Assembly (NCBI RefSeq): GCF_000187895.1
Contig: NZ_DS990127.1
Span: 1 to 64,000 of the forward strand
Length of the DNA: 64,000 nucleotides
From: Phocaeicola plebeius DSM 17135
Lineage (GTDB): Bacteria > Bacteroidota > Bacteroidia > Bacteroidales > Bacteroidaceae
Direction of reading: 5' to 3'
Shown: one piece after another, positions 32,341 to 41,863 of the stretch
Position numbering within the stretch: position 1 is the first letter of the stretch
Layout: each line of letters opens with the position of its first letter
Position numbers and translations under genes: made by a program
Notes under the pieces: model-generated
The model's database searches: none
What the model saw: only the letters and a program-made list of their open reading frames with translations
Told to the model about the DNA's origin: nothing

Positions 32341-33966
32341 ATGAATCACAAGAATTATATGTATGTATGGGGACTGGGCGCTCTGTTCGCTTTGTCTTCC
32401 TGTAGTTCCGAATTGGATATTCCGGAAGCTCCGGTCTATAACCGGGAACGTTCGTTGACGGTCACTCTAAATCAGGAGTTTCAGACCATCGATGGTTTTG
32501 GTGCTTCTGATGCATGGCGCTGCCAGATGGTAGGTCGCTATTGGCCGGAGGAGAAGAAGAATGCCATTGCCGACTGGTTGTTCAGCCACGAATTTGACGA
32601 GAACGGCAATCCTAAAGGCATCGGGCTCTCGATGTGGAGATTTTATATTGGCTCCGGTAGTATGGAGCAGGGTGCCGAAAGTGGTATTGCTGACGAGTGG
32701 CGGCGTGCGGAATGTTTCCAGTCGGCCGACGGAACGTATGACTGGGAGAAACAGGCCGGACAACGCTGGTTTCTGCGGGCTGCGCGTGACAGAGGGGTTG
32801 GACGTTTTCTAGCTTTCAGCCTGAGTGCCCCTGTCCACATGTCGTTGAATGGCAAAGGATTTTCTACTCCGGAACAACGCATGAACATTCAAGAAGGCAA
32901 GATGCCCGCTTATGCCGACTTCCTGGTAGATTGTATTGAAAACCTGCAAAAGAAAGAAGGCGTTACCTTTAATTATTTGAGTCCGGTGAACGAACCGCAA
33001 TGGGACTGGAGTTCGGGTTCGCAGGAAGGTACACCGGTGACAAACGAAGAAATGCACCAGTTTGTCACGCTGCTCTCCGAACGCCTCAGTCAGCGCGGAC
33101 TCTCCACTACCATTGCTTTGGGCGAAGCCGGCAGCATCAACTACCTGTATCAGGACGTGAACGCCGAGAACCGCGACAATCAGATAGAAGCCTTCTGGAA
33201 TCCGTCTTCTTCCTTAAGCATCGCTTCCTTGCCTAATGTCGAAAAAGTGATGACAGGCCACAGCTACTGGTCGGTATGGCCTTTGGAAGACATGATTTCC
33301 CACCGTCGCAACCTGAGTACCAAGATAGGAACGTATTCGGGCCTGAAGTACTGGCAGACGGAATACTGTCCGATGGAAAGCCCCGGCACGTCAGAAGTGC
33401 CCAATGGTGATGGCAATGTGCGCGATCTGGGTATGCAGACGGCTCTTTATGTAGCCCGCATCATACATCACGACCTTACTTATGCCAATGCCTCTTCTTG
33501 GCAGTGGTGGACGGCTTTGACCCGTGCCAACTATAAAGACGGTCTGATCTACCTGGATGATGGAAACAGCGAAGGCGGACAGAGTGCCGGATATTGCAAG
33601 GAAGACGGATATGCCCGCGACTCGAAACTGATGTGGGCGTTCGGAAATTACTCCTTCTTTGTACGTCCAGGCATGAAGCGCGTAGCCGTAACGACCGACA
33701 GTTCCGACCCTCTCAATGAGGCGAAGGACGTCATGATCAGCGCCTACAAAGATGAGGCTGCCGGTAAGCTTGTGATTGTAGCTGTCAATATCGGCAAGGT
33801 GAACCGCGAGTACCACCTGAACACAGACTGTAAGTTGAAGAACCAGACACTGGTACCTTACGTTACCTCCGAGAACTCCAATCTGGCGAAAGGCACCGAA
33901 ATGCCTGTTGACGAGTTGTCGATACCGGCCCGTTCGGTTGTGACTTTTGTTGGCGAGATAGAGTAA
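32341..33966 (+). CDS. GH30-family endo-glycosidase lipoprotein (paralog 2)
   Basis: The start is set at ATG 32341, which gives a lipoprotein signal (FALSSCSSELD, Cys21); an upstream in-frame extension would run through the repeat array. The 541-residue enzyme has GH30 motifs matching the paralog at 20257: FGASDAWR, acid/base Glu218 in SPVNEPQW, nucleophile Glu341 in YWQTEYCPM, and SSWQWW. As a probable surface lipoprotein it may make the first endo cut outside the cell, while the other copy acts in the periplasm; that split is inference from the signals. Confidence 0.88.
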   Translation: MNHKNYMYVWGLGALFALSSCSSELDIPEAPVYNRERSLTVTLNQEFQTIDGFGASDAWRCQMVGRYWPEEKKNAIADWLFSHEFDENGNPKGIGLSMWRFYIGSGSMEQGAESGIADEWRRAECFQSADGTYDWEKQAGQRWFLRAARDRGVGRFLAFSLSAPVHMSLNGKGFSTPEQRMNIQEGKMPAYADFLVDCIENLQKKEGVTFNYLSPVNEPQWDWSSGSQEGTPVTNEEMHQFVTLLSERLSQRGLSTTIALGEAGSINYLYQDVNAENRDNQIEAFWNPSSSLSIASLPNVEKVMTGHSYWSVWPLEDMISHRRNLSTKIGTYSGLKYWQTEYCPMESPGTSEVPNGDGNVRDLGMQTALYVARIIHHDLTYANASSWQWWTALTRANYKDGLIYLDDGNSEGGQSAGYCKEDGYARDSKLMWAFGNYSFFVRPGMKRVAVTTDSSDPLNEAKDVMISAYKDEAAGKLVIVAVNIGKVNREYHLNTDCKLKNQTLVPYVTSENSNLAKGTEMPVDELSIPARSVVTFVGEIE

Positions 33967-34024
33967 TAGGCTGGTAGTATACTTGGGAATAGAAAGATAA
34001 TAATATCGGGCATGAGCAGATAAT

Positions 34025-35956
34025 ATGTTTATGGAATCTATAATGAAAGGTTGGAAGCTGGGCTTATTGGTAGGAAGTTTTGGGTTGACATCTAATGCTT
34101 TTGCTCAACAGCGGCCCAACATTTTATGGCTGACATATGAAGACACTTCTCCCCAATTCATTGGCTGTTATGGCAACAAAGAGGCGAAAACGCCGGTAAT
34201 GGACGGATTGGCAGCCGAGGGCGTACGTTTTACAAATTCTTATTCAACGGGGACAGTGTCCTCGCCCAGCCGTTTTTGTCTTATTACGGGCTGTCGTCCT
34301 GGACGGTATGGTACGGGAAATCATCGGAGTGATTATGAAATCCCGGAATTTGTTCATGGCTTCCCGGAATACTTGAGGGAAGCTGGCTACTATACATCCA
34401 ATAATTCCAAGACTGATTATAATCATAAAAATCATAAGGAAATGACGAGTCGTTCTTGGAATGAAAGCAGTAATAAAGCTTCATGGCGTGGACGTAAGCC
34501 TGGACAACCTTTTTTCTCGGTCTTCAATGTTTTTCACTCCCATCAATCGCGTACAATGACCAATCCTTGGGATTATTATGAACGCCAGATTCTGGCTCAT
34601 CTTGACGTCGGAAAACAGATTGCAGAAACTGCGCCTTTCGAAATGCCGGCATTTTATAGAGACAGTCCGGAAATGCGTAAACACGTTTCGCGAGTATATA
34701 ACGCAATCTCGTTGACTGATCAGGCTTTTGGAGAGATTCTGGCTGATTTGGAAAAGGATGGACTAAGGGACAGCACGATCATTTTCTGTTTCTCTGATCA
34801 CGGTGAAGGTATACCTCGCGGAAAAGGAAGTGCGTCGGGTATGGGATATCAGGTTCCATTCATTTTATGGATTCCTGAAATGTATAAACACCTGACGCCG
34901 TGGGGCAGTGGAGTGGTGACAGATGAACTTGTAAGTTTTGAGGATTTTGCGGCTACAGTATTGTCTTTGGCAGGTGTCGAACTTCCTTCCTATATGGAAG
35001 GGGTACCGTTTTTACCTGCCATTCAGGAAAAAAGTAAGAAGTATGTATTTGGAGCATGTGATGCGGTAGATAACAATGCCGAGTTATCCCGTTCGGTTAT
35101 GGATGGACGTTACATGTATACGCGAGTCTTTACTGCTTACCAGCCTTTTGTGCGTTGGATACCTTATTACGATGTGTCGGATATTCAGCATCAGATGCGG
35201 TTGGATTATCGTACCGGTAAGATGAATGCCTGTCAGAAGGAGATTATGGAGCCACGTGCTGTAGAGTATCTGTATGACTTGAAGAAAGATAAGTGGGAGA
35301 CAACCAATCTGGCTTTTGATCCGGCATACAAAAGCATTGTAGAGGAAATGCGTTCCGCACTGAAGGAACACCTGATACAGACACGCGACGCTAATTTTAT
35401 ACCAGAGTATACATTAGCCAGTGAATGTGTAAAAGAATTGCCTTATTATTATCGACTGAGTGATAAAAAATATCCTATTGAAGAAATTGTGAACGTAGCG
35501 ATGTTGAGTGGAATGAGTGAGGAAGTGATTCCTCAACAGATTGCTGCTCTGCAAGCTGACAATAAATTTGTCTCTTATTGGGCTTCTGTGGGACTGTTTA
35601 CTCAAAGACAACATTTGCGGCCTTATATCTCGCAATTGGAAAAAATATTGCCTACGGTAGCTTATCCGCCCGCACAAATTTGGTTAGCAGGTTCGATACT
35701 TGAGAATGAAGATTGTAGGGTGGCGCGCAAATTGTTTGATGAATATCTTGTCGGGGAAAACAGATTCTTGACTATTTATGCATTGAATGTTTTGTTGGAG
35801 ATGAATATGGATATGGCTAACACTTTTGTTCCTCAGTTACGGGAAATTGAAAAGAAGTATGGCAATAATCAGAAAAGACCTGGTGTTGAAGACATGATGC
35901 GGATTGCGCGTTTACGCTTAGAGGGTAAAGACTTCCAATTTGATACTTATTGGTAA
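34025..35956 (+). CDS. S1-family sulfatase, Ser-type, with C-terminal extension
   Basis: A 643-residue secreted sulfatase. The active-site signature is SSPSR with Ser79 as the residue converted to formylglycine, followed by TGCRPGRYGTG; metal ligands are in LTYEDTSPQ and FCFSDHGEG. Ser-type sites need an anaerobic sulfatase-maturating enzyme, which is not encoded in this window. The NILWLTYEDTSP start resembles the N-sulfoglucosamine sulfohydrolase-like branch. About 130 residues after the sulfatase core form a helical, repeat-like extension. The start could also be the ATG at 34043, just before the signal peptide core. Confidence 0.88.
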   Translation: MFMESIMKGWKLGLLVGSFGLTSNAFAQQRPNILWLTYEDTSPQFIGCYGNKEAKTPVMDGLAAEGVRFTNSYSTGTVSSPSRFCLITGCRPGRYGTGNHRSDYEIPEFVHGFPEYLREAGYYTSNNSKTDYNHKNHKEMTSRSWNESSNKASWRGRKPGQPFFSVFNVFHSHQSRTMTNPWDYYERQILAHLDVGKQIAETAPFEMPAFYRDSPEMRKHVSRVYNAISLTDQAFGEILADLEKDGLRDSTIIFCFSDHGEGIPRGKGSASGMGYQVPFILWIPEMYKHLTPWGSGVVTDELVSFEDFAATVLSLAGVELPSYMEGVPFLPAIQEKSKKYVFGACDAVDNNAELSRSVMDGRYMYTRVFTAYQPFVRWIPYYDVSDIQHQMRLDYRTGKMNACQKEIMEPRAVEYLYDLKKDKWETTNLAFDPAYKSIVEEMRSALKEHLIQTRDANFIPEYTLASECVKELPYYYRLSDKKYPIEEIVNVAMLSGMSEEVIPQQIAALQADNKFVSYWASVGLFTQRQHLRPYISQLEKILPTVAYPPAQIWLAGSILENEDCRVARKLFDEYLVGENRFLTIYALNVLLEMNMDMANTFVPQLREIEKKYGNNQKRPGVEDMMRIARLRLEGKDFQFDTYW

Positions 35957-36018
35957 AAATAGTTGTTTGGTAGCCTAAATAATCACAATTACATGAATAC
36001 TATTTAACTATTAATGCT

Positions 36019-37554
36019 TTGAATATGAATATCTTGAATAAACATCTTTTGACCCTTGCCGGTGGCGTTACTCTGGCGGCAAACATGCTCCACGCTGCCA
36101 GCGACAACCGTCAGCCGAATGTGGTTTTCATCATGGTCGACGATTATGGTTGGGCTGATGTAGGTTATAACGGGAGTCGTTTTTACGAGACTCCCAACAT
36201 CGATAGGCTGGCGTCGGAAGGAATGATATTCACCGACGGATATGCAGCTGCGTCCATCAGTTCTCCCTCGCGCGTCAGCTTGATGACGGGTAAGTATCCG
36301 GCACGTACTGGTATTACGGATTGGATTCCCGGCTATCAGTATGGCCTGAAGCCGGAACAGCTGAAACAATATAAGATGCTTGCCCCCGAGATGCCTCTGA
36401 ATATGCCGTTGGAAGAAGTGACGATGGCCGAGGCTTTCAAGGAGCATGGCTATGCCACCTATCATGTAGGCAAGTGGCATTGTGCGGAAGATTCGCTGTA
36501 CTATCCGCAATATCAGGGATTCGATGTGAACATTGGCGGTTGGCTGAAGGGATCGCCCAATGGTATCCGTCGTTCACAAGGCGGCAAGGGGGCATACTGT
36601 TCGCCTTATCGCAACCCTTATCTGCCGGACGGTCCCGAAGGAGAATTCCTGACTGACCGATTGGGTGATGAAAGCATCAAACTGATAAAAAATAGCAGTG
36701 CCGACAAGCCTTTCTTCCTGTATCTGGCCTTTTATGCCGTACACACACCGATTGAGGCCAAACCTGAGTATGTGAAATACTTTAAATGGAAAGCACAAAG
36801 AATGGGGCTTGATACGATAGTTCCCTTTACCCGTAATCTGGAGTGGTATAAAAATGCCGAATATAAAGCTGGTCATTGGAAAGAGCGCACTATTCAGAGC
36901 GATGCCGAGTATGCGGCCTTGATCTATTCGATGGACGAGAATGTAGGACGTGTGATGCAGGCGCTGAAAGACAACGGACTGGACAAGAATACCATCGTCT
37001 GTCTGCTGTCTGATAATGGCGGCTTGTCAACAGCCGAGGGTTCGCCCACCTGCAACGCTCCGTTACGCGCAGGAAAAGGATGGTTGTACGAAGGCGGTAT
37101 TCGTGAACCGTTCATCATCAAATATCCGCAGATGGTAGAGGCTGGAAGCGTGTGTCACACTCCTGTGGTGGCAGTTGATTTCTATCCTACCTTACTTGAT
37201 ATGGCTGGACTTCCTTTGAAGTCCCATCAGCACGTTGACGGCAAAAGTCTGTTGCCCCTGTTGAAGGGAGACCAGGCGTACGACCGTGGTCCCATCTTCT
37301 TTCATTATCCCCATTATGGTGGCAAGGGCGATACACCGGCCGGTGCTGTCCGGATGGGCGATTATAAGCTAATCGAGTTTTATGAAGATGGTCATGTCGA
37401 ACTTTACAATCTGAAGAACGATATTTCCGAAACCCGTGACCTGAGTAAGACGGAGAAGGATAAGGCGGCGGAGATGCAGAAGATGTTGCATCGGTGGAGG
37501 ACGGATTGTAATGCTAAGATGCCGACTCGTAATCCTCATTACGTACCAGTATGA
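36019..37554 (+). CDS. S1-family arylsulfatase, Ser-type
   Basis: This 511-residue secreted sulfatase has a signal peptide (LLTLAGGVTLAANMLHAA), metal-binding MVDDYGWADVGYNGS, and the signature SSPSRVSLMTGKYPARTG with Ser81 as the formylglycine precursor. CLLSDNGGLSTAEGSPTCN gives the second metal-site segment. It resembles arylsulfatase A-type enzymes that remove sulfate from galactose or N-acetylgalactosamine units, but the position is not predictable. It is the second sulfatase in tandem in the locus and precedes the second GH2 gene. Confidence 0.88.
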   Translation: MNMNILNKHLLTLAGGVTLAANMLHAASDNRQPNVVFIMVDDYGWADVGYNGSRFYETPNIDRLASEGMIFTDGYAAASISSPSRVSLMTGKYPARTGITDWIPGYQYGLKPEQLKQYKMLAPEMPLNMPLEEVTMAEAFKEHGYATYHVGKWHCAEDSLYYPQYQGFDVNIGGWLKGSPNGIRRSQGGKGAYCSPYRNPYLPDGPEGEFLTDRLGDESIKLIKNSSADKPFFLYLAFYAVHTPIEAKPEYVKYFKWKAQRMGLDTIVPFTRNLEWYKNAEYKAGHWKERTIQSDAEYAALIYSMDENVGRVMQALKDNGLDKNTIVCLLSDNGGLSTAEGSPTCNAPLRAGKGWLYEGGIREPFIIKYPQMVEAGSVCHTPVVAVDFYPTLLDMAGLPLKSHQHVDGKSLLPLLKGDQAYDRGPIFFHYPHYGGKGDTPAGAVRMGDYKLIEFYEDGHVELYNLKNDISETRDLSKTEKDKAAEMQKMLHRWRTDCNAKMPTRNPHYVPV

Positions 37555-37620
37555 AGTAAATAATTTGAATTTAGGGAGTCTTCTGACTCTGAGACATCTA
37601 TCATTAAAATAATTGTAGAG

Positions 37621-40428
37621 GTGAAACTATCGAAAAACGCATGGCTGCTTGCAGCCTTTGTGAGTACCCATTTGTTGGCTCAGACTTCGGTACAATCGTT
37701 GGAAGGGCAATGGAATTACCGGCTGGATGCTAATGATGTCGGACTGGAAGAGAAATGGTATAAAACCGAGTTTTCGGAAACTCTGTTGTTGCCCGGGTCG
37801 CTGAATACGAACGGGATAGGCGACCCTGTCAGTGTGAACACTCCTTGGACGGGGTCGATGTGGAACGACGCTTGGTACAAAAGTGACTTTTATGAAAAAT
37901 ATCGTTCGCCGGAGAATACAAAAGTGGTATTCTGGCTTACTCCCGATAAATATTATGTAGGGAAGGCCTGGTATCAGAAGAAGGTGACGGTGCCTGAAGA
38001 CTGGAAAGACAAGCAGGTTACTCTTCATCTGGAACGTTGCCATTGGGAGACAACTCTTTGGGTGGACGGAAAGAAAATCGGGACGCAGAACTCCTTGGCT
38101 GTTCCGCACCGCTACGAATTGGCTGGACTCAATCCGGGCGAACATCTGCTGACCTTGTGCGTGGACAATCGCATCAAGGACATACAGCCCGGTGTAGATG
38201 CCCATAGCGTTTCGGACAATACGCAGTCCAACTGGAATGGTGTGGTAGGCAAGATGGCGCTGACAGCCCGTTCCAAGGCTTATATCGACGGAGTTCGTAT
38301 TGAACCCTTGATGAATGAAAAGAAGATTCGTGCTACCATACGTTTGAATGCCGCCGGCAAGCGTTATTCCGGCCAGCTGACGTTGCGGGTAAAGCATGCT
38401 GGCGATGGTCGTACGTTGCCCGAAATGACCTTGCCCGTACAACTTCGTGCAGGATCAAACGAAGTGGAAGCCTTGTATGATATGTCGGCTGATTTCCGTA
38501 TGTGGGACGAATTCCAGCCCAATGTATATACCTTGCAAATAGCTTTGGATACGAAGGCAGGCAGTGATGTCTGTGAAGAAAACTTCGGTCTTAGACAGTT
38601 GGGGACAAAGGGAACGCAGCTTACCGTAAACGGGCGTCCGGTGTTCTTCAGAGGTACGCTGGAGTGCTGTATCTTCCCGAAGACTGGTTTTCCGCCTACC
38701 GATGAGGGTGAGTGGAAGCGCATCATGGAGATTTGTCAGGCACATGGCCTGAACCATATCCGGTTTCATTCGTGGTGTCCGCCGGAAGCGGCTTTCAGTG
38801 TGGCTGACAAGTTGGGCATGTATCTGTACGTGGAGTGCGGGGCGTGGGCGTCTGACTTGGGGAGCGGTAAGCCCATTGACGACTTTATCTATGAAGAAAG
38901 CCGCCGTATTGTCCGTCAGTATGGAAACCATCCGTCTTTTTGCCTGATGTCTTACGGCAATGAGCCGTATGGGGAAAAGCACAAAGAATACCTGCGTCAG
39001 TTTGTGAACTACTGGAAAGAGCGTGACAACCGCTTCCTTTATACCACGGCAGCCGGCTGGCCTGCGTTGGACGAGAGCGATTGGCTTTGTCTGCCCGCTC
39101 CTCGTATTCAGGCTTGGGGGCAGGGTGTAAAGAGCATCATCAACGCACAGGAACCGAACACCGTGTTCGACTGGAGCGCACGGATATCGAAAACACAGCC
39201 CACCATCAGCCACGAGATAGGGCAGTGGTGCGTCTATCCCGATCTGAAAGAGCGGGAGAAATATACGGGTGTGCTGAAAGCTAAAAATTTCGATATCTTC
39301 GAGGACCGTCTGCGCGACAACGGACTTTTGCATCTGGCCGACAGCTTCCTGCTGGCTTCGGGCAAATTGCAGACCTTGTGCTACAAGGCCGATATTGAGG
39401 CCGCCCTCCGCACAAAGGGGTTTGGCGGATTTCAGTTGTTGGATTTGCATGATTTTCCCGGTCAGGGAAGTGCCTTGGTAGGTGTGCTGAATCCGTTCTG
39501 GGAATCGAAAGGATATGTTACTCCGCAGGAGTACAGCGAGTTCTGTAATGAAGTCGTTCCCTTGGTGCGTATGCCCCGCATGATTTACAATTCGGGCGAT
39601 ACGTTGAGGGCGGCGGTAGAGGTAGCCCAGTATGCGGCTTCCGATTTGATGTTGCCTGTCAGCTGGCGACTGGTTGCAAAAGATGGTCGTCTGATGGAAT
39701 CGGGACGATTTGCGCCCAGTCTGTTACCTACGGGTACCCTGTCGCAGGTAGGAGAGATTGTATTGCCACTGTCTACCTACATTCCGCAACAGTGCCAACT
39801 GGAGGTGGAGGTAGGCGGTTATCGCAATCATTGGAACATTTGGTTGTATCCTGTGCGGAAGGTAGATACAGGCGATGTGCTGGTAGTTTCCGAGTGGAAC
39901 GATGCTGTTCGTACCCGGTTGGCTGAAGGAGGCAAGGTATTGCTGACTGCCCGTGAAGGAACGCTGAAAAACGCAGGGCGCGATTCGGTAGTGGTAGGTT
40001 TTTCCTCCATATTTTGGAATACGCTTTGGACTAACGTACAGGCTCCCCATACATTGGGCATTTTGTGTGATCCTCATCATCCGGCTTTACGCCAGTTCCC
40101 TACGTCGTACCATAGCGATTATCAGTGGCAGGACGCCATGTCGCACTGCTGTGCTATTCCTTTGTACAAGTTGGGTAATGTAACGCCGGTGGTACGTATC
40201 ATCGATGACTGGTTTACGGCCCGTTCGTTAGGGATGATAGTAGAACTGAAAGTGGGCAAAGGCTCGCTGCTGCTGTGTGGAGCCGATTTGCTGACTGATG
40301 TGCAGAAACGTCCTGCAGCCGTTCAGCTGATGAACAGTCTGCTGGATTATATGAACAGCAGTGTATTCCGTCCTGTCGCTTCTGCCTCGTTCGAGCAGTT
40401 GGGTGATCTGTTCCTTTGCGAGGACTAA
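37621..40428 (+). CDS. GH2-family beta-glycosidase (paralog 2)
   Basis: The gene starts with GTG at 37621; no in-frame ATG fits and the signal peptide (SKNAWLLAAFVSTHLLAQ) begins there. The 935-residue enzyme has the GH2 domain order and the catalytic residues Glu448 (acid/base, MSYGNEP) and Glu532 (nucleophile, ISHEIGQW). It is visibly closer to the enzyme encoded at 45370 than to that at 16027; for example both have GVKSIINAQ and SFLLASGKLQ. The C-terminal part has a glutamine-amidotransferase-like beta/alpha segment also present in both paralogs. Confidence 0.88.
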   Translation: MKLSKNAWLLAAFVSTHLLAQTSVQSLEGQWNYRLDANDVGLEEKWYKTEFSETLLLPGSLNTNGIGDPVSVNTPWTGSMWNDAWYKSDFYEKYRSPENTKVVFWLTPDKYYVGKAWYQKKVTVPEDWKDKQVTLHLERCHWETTLWVDGKKIGTQNSLAVPHRYELAGLNPGEHLLTLCVDNRIKDIQPGVDAHSVSDNTQSNWNGVVGKMALTARSKAYIDGVRIEPLMNEKKIRATIRLNAAGKRYSGQLTLRVKHAGDGRTLPEMTLPVQLRAGSNEVEALYDMSADFRMWDEFQPNVYTLQIALDTKAGSDVCEENFGLRQLGTKGTQLTVNGRPVFFRGTLECCIFPKTGFPPTDEGEWKRIMEICQAHGLNHIRFHSWCPPEAAFSVADKLGMYLYVECGAWASDLGSGKPIDDFIYEESRRIVRQYGNHPSFCLMSYGNEPYGEKHKEYLRQFVNYWKERDNRFLYTTAAGWPALDESDWLCLPAPRIQAWGQGVKSIINAQEPNTVFDWSARISKTQPTISHEIGQWCVYPDLKEREKYTGVLKAKNFDIFEDRLRDNGLLHLADSFLLASGKLQTLCYKADIEAALRTKGFGGFQLLDLHDFPGQGSALVGVLNPFWESKGYVTPQEYSEFCNEVVPLVRMPRMIYNSGDTLRAAVEVAQYAASDLMLPVSWRLVAKDGRLMESGRFAPSLLPTGTLSQVGEIVLPLSTYIPQQCQLEVEVGGYRNHWNIWLYPVRKVDTGDVLVVSEWNDAVRTRLAEGGKVLLTAREGTLKNAGRDSVVVGFSSIFWNTLWTNVQAPHTLGILCDPHHPALRQFPTSYHSDYQWQDAMSHCCAIPLYKLGNVTPVVRIIDDWFTARSLGMIVELKVGKGSLLLCGADLLTDVQKRPAAVQLMNSLLDYMNSSVFRPVASASFEQLGDLFLCED

Positions 40429-40439
40429 CGTACTGGTAA

Positions 40440-40574
40440 CTGTTTGGAACGTATCTTTCAGAGAAGAAATATCCCGAGTTATTTCGATTCATTCTCCTGA
40501 CGAATGCAACACATGTTTCTGCATTGGACATTGCCAATCTTTATAAAAAAGATGCTTGGTCGAGCAATATTTGA
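40440..40574 (+). pseudogene. Remnant of IS4-type transposase C-terminal region
   Basis: A 44-codon open stretch with no start, LFGTYLSEKKYPELFRF and LLTNATHVSALDIANLYKK, resembles the segment of IS4-family transposases that reads roughly FLTNxxxxSALxIAxLYKxRWxxELFFKW, and it breaks off where the RW motif should be. This points to a decayed insertion sequence between the GH2 gene and the AT-rich propeller gene. The match is from memory of the family and the fragment is short. Confidence 0.45.
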
Positions 40575-40622
40575 TTAATTTTTAACTCGTCCATTTTTAT
40601 TGGACACTAATGATTATGTTAT

Positions 40623-41663
40623 ATGATGAAAAGTAAAATTAAAATATTATTTTTAGGGTTAATTAGTTGCTTGTGTATAAGTTGTACGTCAGTATATTTA
40701 CGAGTGCCCAATGCTCCGTTTTTTGCAGATCCAAATTATAATGGCTCAACTGATCCGGAGATAATTTATAATCCTGTAACTAAAGAATTTCTAGTATATT
40801 ACACTAGCCGTCGGCCATTGTCTGGTAACTCGTTTGTTTCAACTCCGATTGGTGTTATTTCGTCAAAAAATTTATTGGATTGGACATTTAAGGGATATTG
40901 TTCTTTCGATGGAAATGGTGGGGACAAGGATTCTCCTATGACTTTTTGGGCACCTGGTATGATTGTTGTTGGTGATTCGTGTCATATGTATGTGACACGT
41001 AAGGAAGATTCTACTCCTCCTTGGGGAGGCCCTAGCAAGGTTGTGCATTATGTAGCTCCTTTGACTGATATGATAAATGGTTGGAGATTTGTGGATGTTG
41101 CAATTAATGAACCTAATGCGATAGATGCTTGTCTGTTTAAGAATTCAAAGGGCTCAATCACAATGATTTATCGGAACTGTTTAACAGGAGAACCACGTTG
41201 TGGTACGTTTTGGGCAACTTCGACAGATTTAAAAAACTGGGAAAAGCATGGGTTAGTTCATGGAGATGTGGAAAATGTTGATAAGCATGGCTTTCATTAT
41301 CAGGAGGGGCCTAATGTGATTTTTTGGAAAGGTTATTATTGGTTGATTACAGATCCTCATTGTGGATTGCCTGTATATCGTTCTAAAGATGGTATAGATT
41401 GGAATTACCAGGGTTTAATTTTAGATAAACCTGGGAATCGGTTATATGATGGAACATATGGACGTCATGCAAGCATGATTGTGACATCTGATGATCGTGC
41501 ATTTATAGTCTATCATGTGGAGCCTTTAAGAAACTATGTAGAATATGATGATACACGGTTGTCAATTGTAGAACAACTTTGTTTCTTGCAAATAGCGGAG
41601 TTGAAAATAGTGGATGGTAAATTAATTTGTGAACGCGATGCATTAATACACTTGAGAGAATAG
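40623..41663 (+). CDS. GH43/GH117-like five-bladed propeller glycosidase, lipoprotein
   Basis: The 346-residue lipoprotein (signal LGLISCLCISC) has the GH43-clan layout: general base Asp44 in STDPEIIYN, middle Asp168 in NAIDACLF, and acid Glu228 in YQEGPNVIFW, each at the start of a propeller blade. It could remove an arabinose, anhydro-galactose or similar terminal sugar; the family cannot be fixed between GH43 and GH117-like by eye. The gene is clearly more AT-rich than its neighbours, and transposase and paralog remnants flank it, so it was probably inserted into the locus later. Confidence 0.75.
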   Translation: MMKSKIKILFLGLISCLCISCTSVYLRVPNAPFFADPNYNGSTDPEIIYNPVTKEFLVYYTSRRPLSGNSFVSTPIGVISSKNLLDWTFKGYCSFDGNGGDKDSPMTFWAPGMIVVGDSCHMYVTRKEDSTPPWGGPSKVVHYVAPLTDMINGWRFVDVAINEPNAIDACLFKNSKGSITMIYRNCLTGEPRCGTFWATSTDLKNWEKHGLVHGDVENVDKHGFHYQEGPNVIFWKGYYWLITDPHCGLPVYRSKDGIDWNYQGLILDKPGNRLYDGTYGRHASMIVTSDDRAFIVYHVEPLRNYVEYDDTRLSIVEQLCFLQIAELKIVDGKLICERDALIHLRE

Positions 41664-41707
41664 AGTTTTATTCCTTTTCTATCTTTCACCTACTCTCCGG
41701 AACTTGA

Positions 41708-41812
41708 TTCAGCCGGAACTCTGTGGCGCAAATTGAAGGGCAATGGATAAGATACAATACTAAAGACTTTCTTTTCTATTGTACAAATAGGGCACTAGGC
41801 ATCTGTTGGTAA
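41708..41812 (+). pseudogene. Possible decayed fragment of a propeller glycosidase
   Basis: An open stretch without start codon reads QIEGQWIRYNTKDFLFYCTN and then RALGICW. It resembles the first-blade segment IIYNPVTKEFLVYYTSRR of the gene just upstream and of related GH43/GH117-like enzymes. It may be the stub of a former paralog replaced by the present gene. The evidence is a single short match. Confidence 0.3.
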
Positions 41813-41819
41813 CAACTTA

Positions 41820-41852
41820 TTTGTGAATTGCTCATATGTATAATTAATTTTG
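41820..41852 (+). promoter_or_regulatory. Promoter with full Bacteroides consensus before GH95 gene
   Basis: TTTG (41820-41823) and TAATTTTG (41845-41852) are separated by 21 nt, matching the Bacteroides -33/-7 consensus TTTG-N19/21-TAnnTTTG. Transcription would begin near 41856, only about 8 nt before ATG 41864 and 17 nt before ATG 41873, so the mRNA leader would be very short or the second ATG is used. Confidence 0.55.
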
Positions 41853-41863
41853 AATAGTTATTT

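Noticed and set aside
40361..40546. Small gene overlapping the end of the second GH2 gene
   Set aside because: It is a shadow frame over the GH2 C-terminus; only the transposase-like stretch in another frame (40440-40574) shows family similarity.
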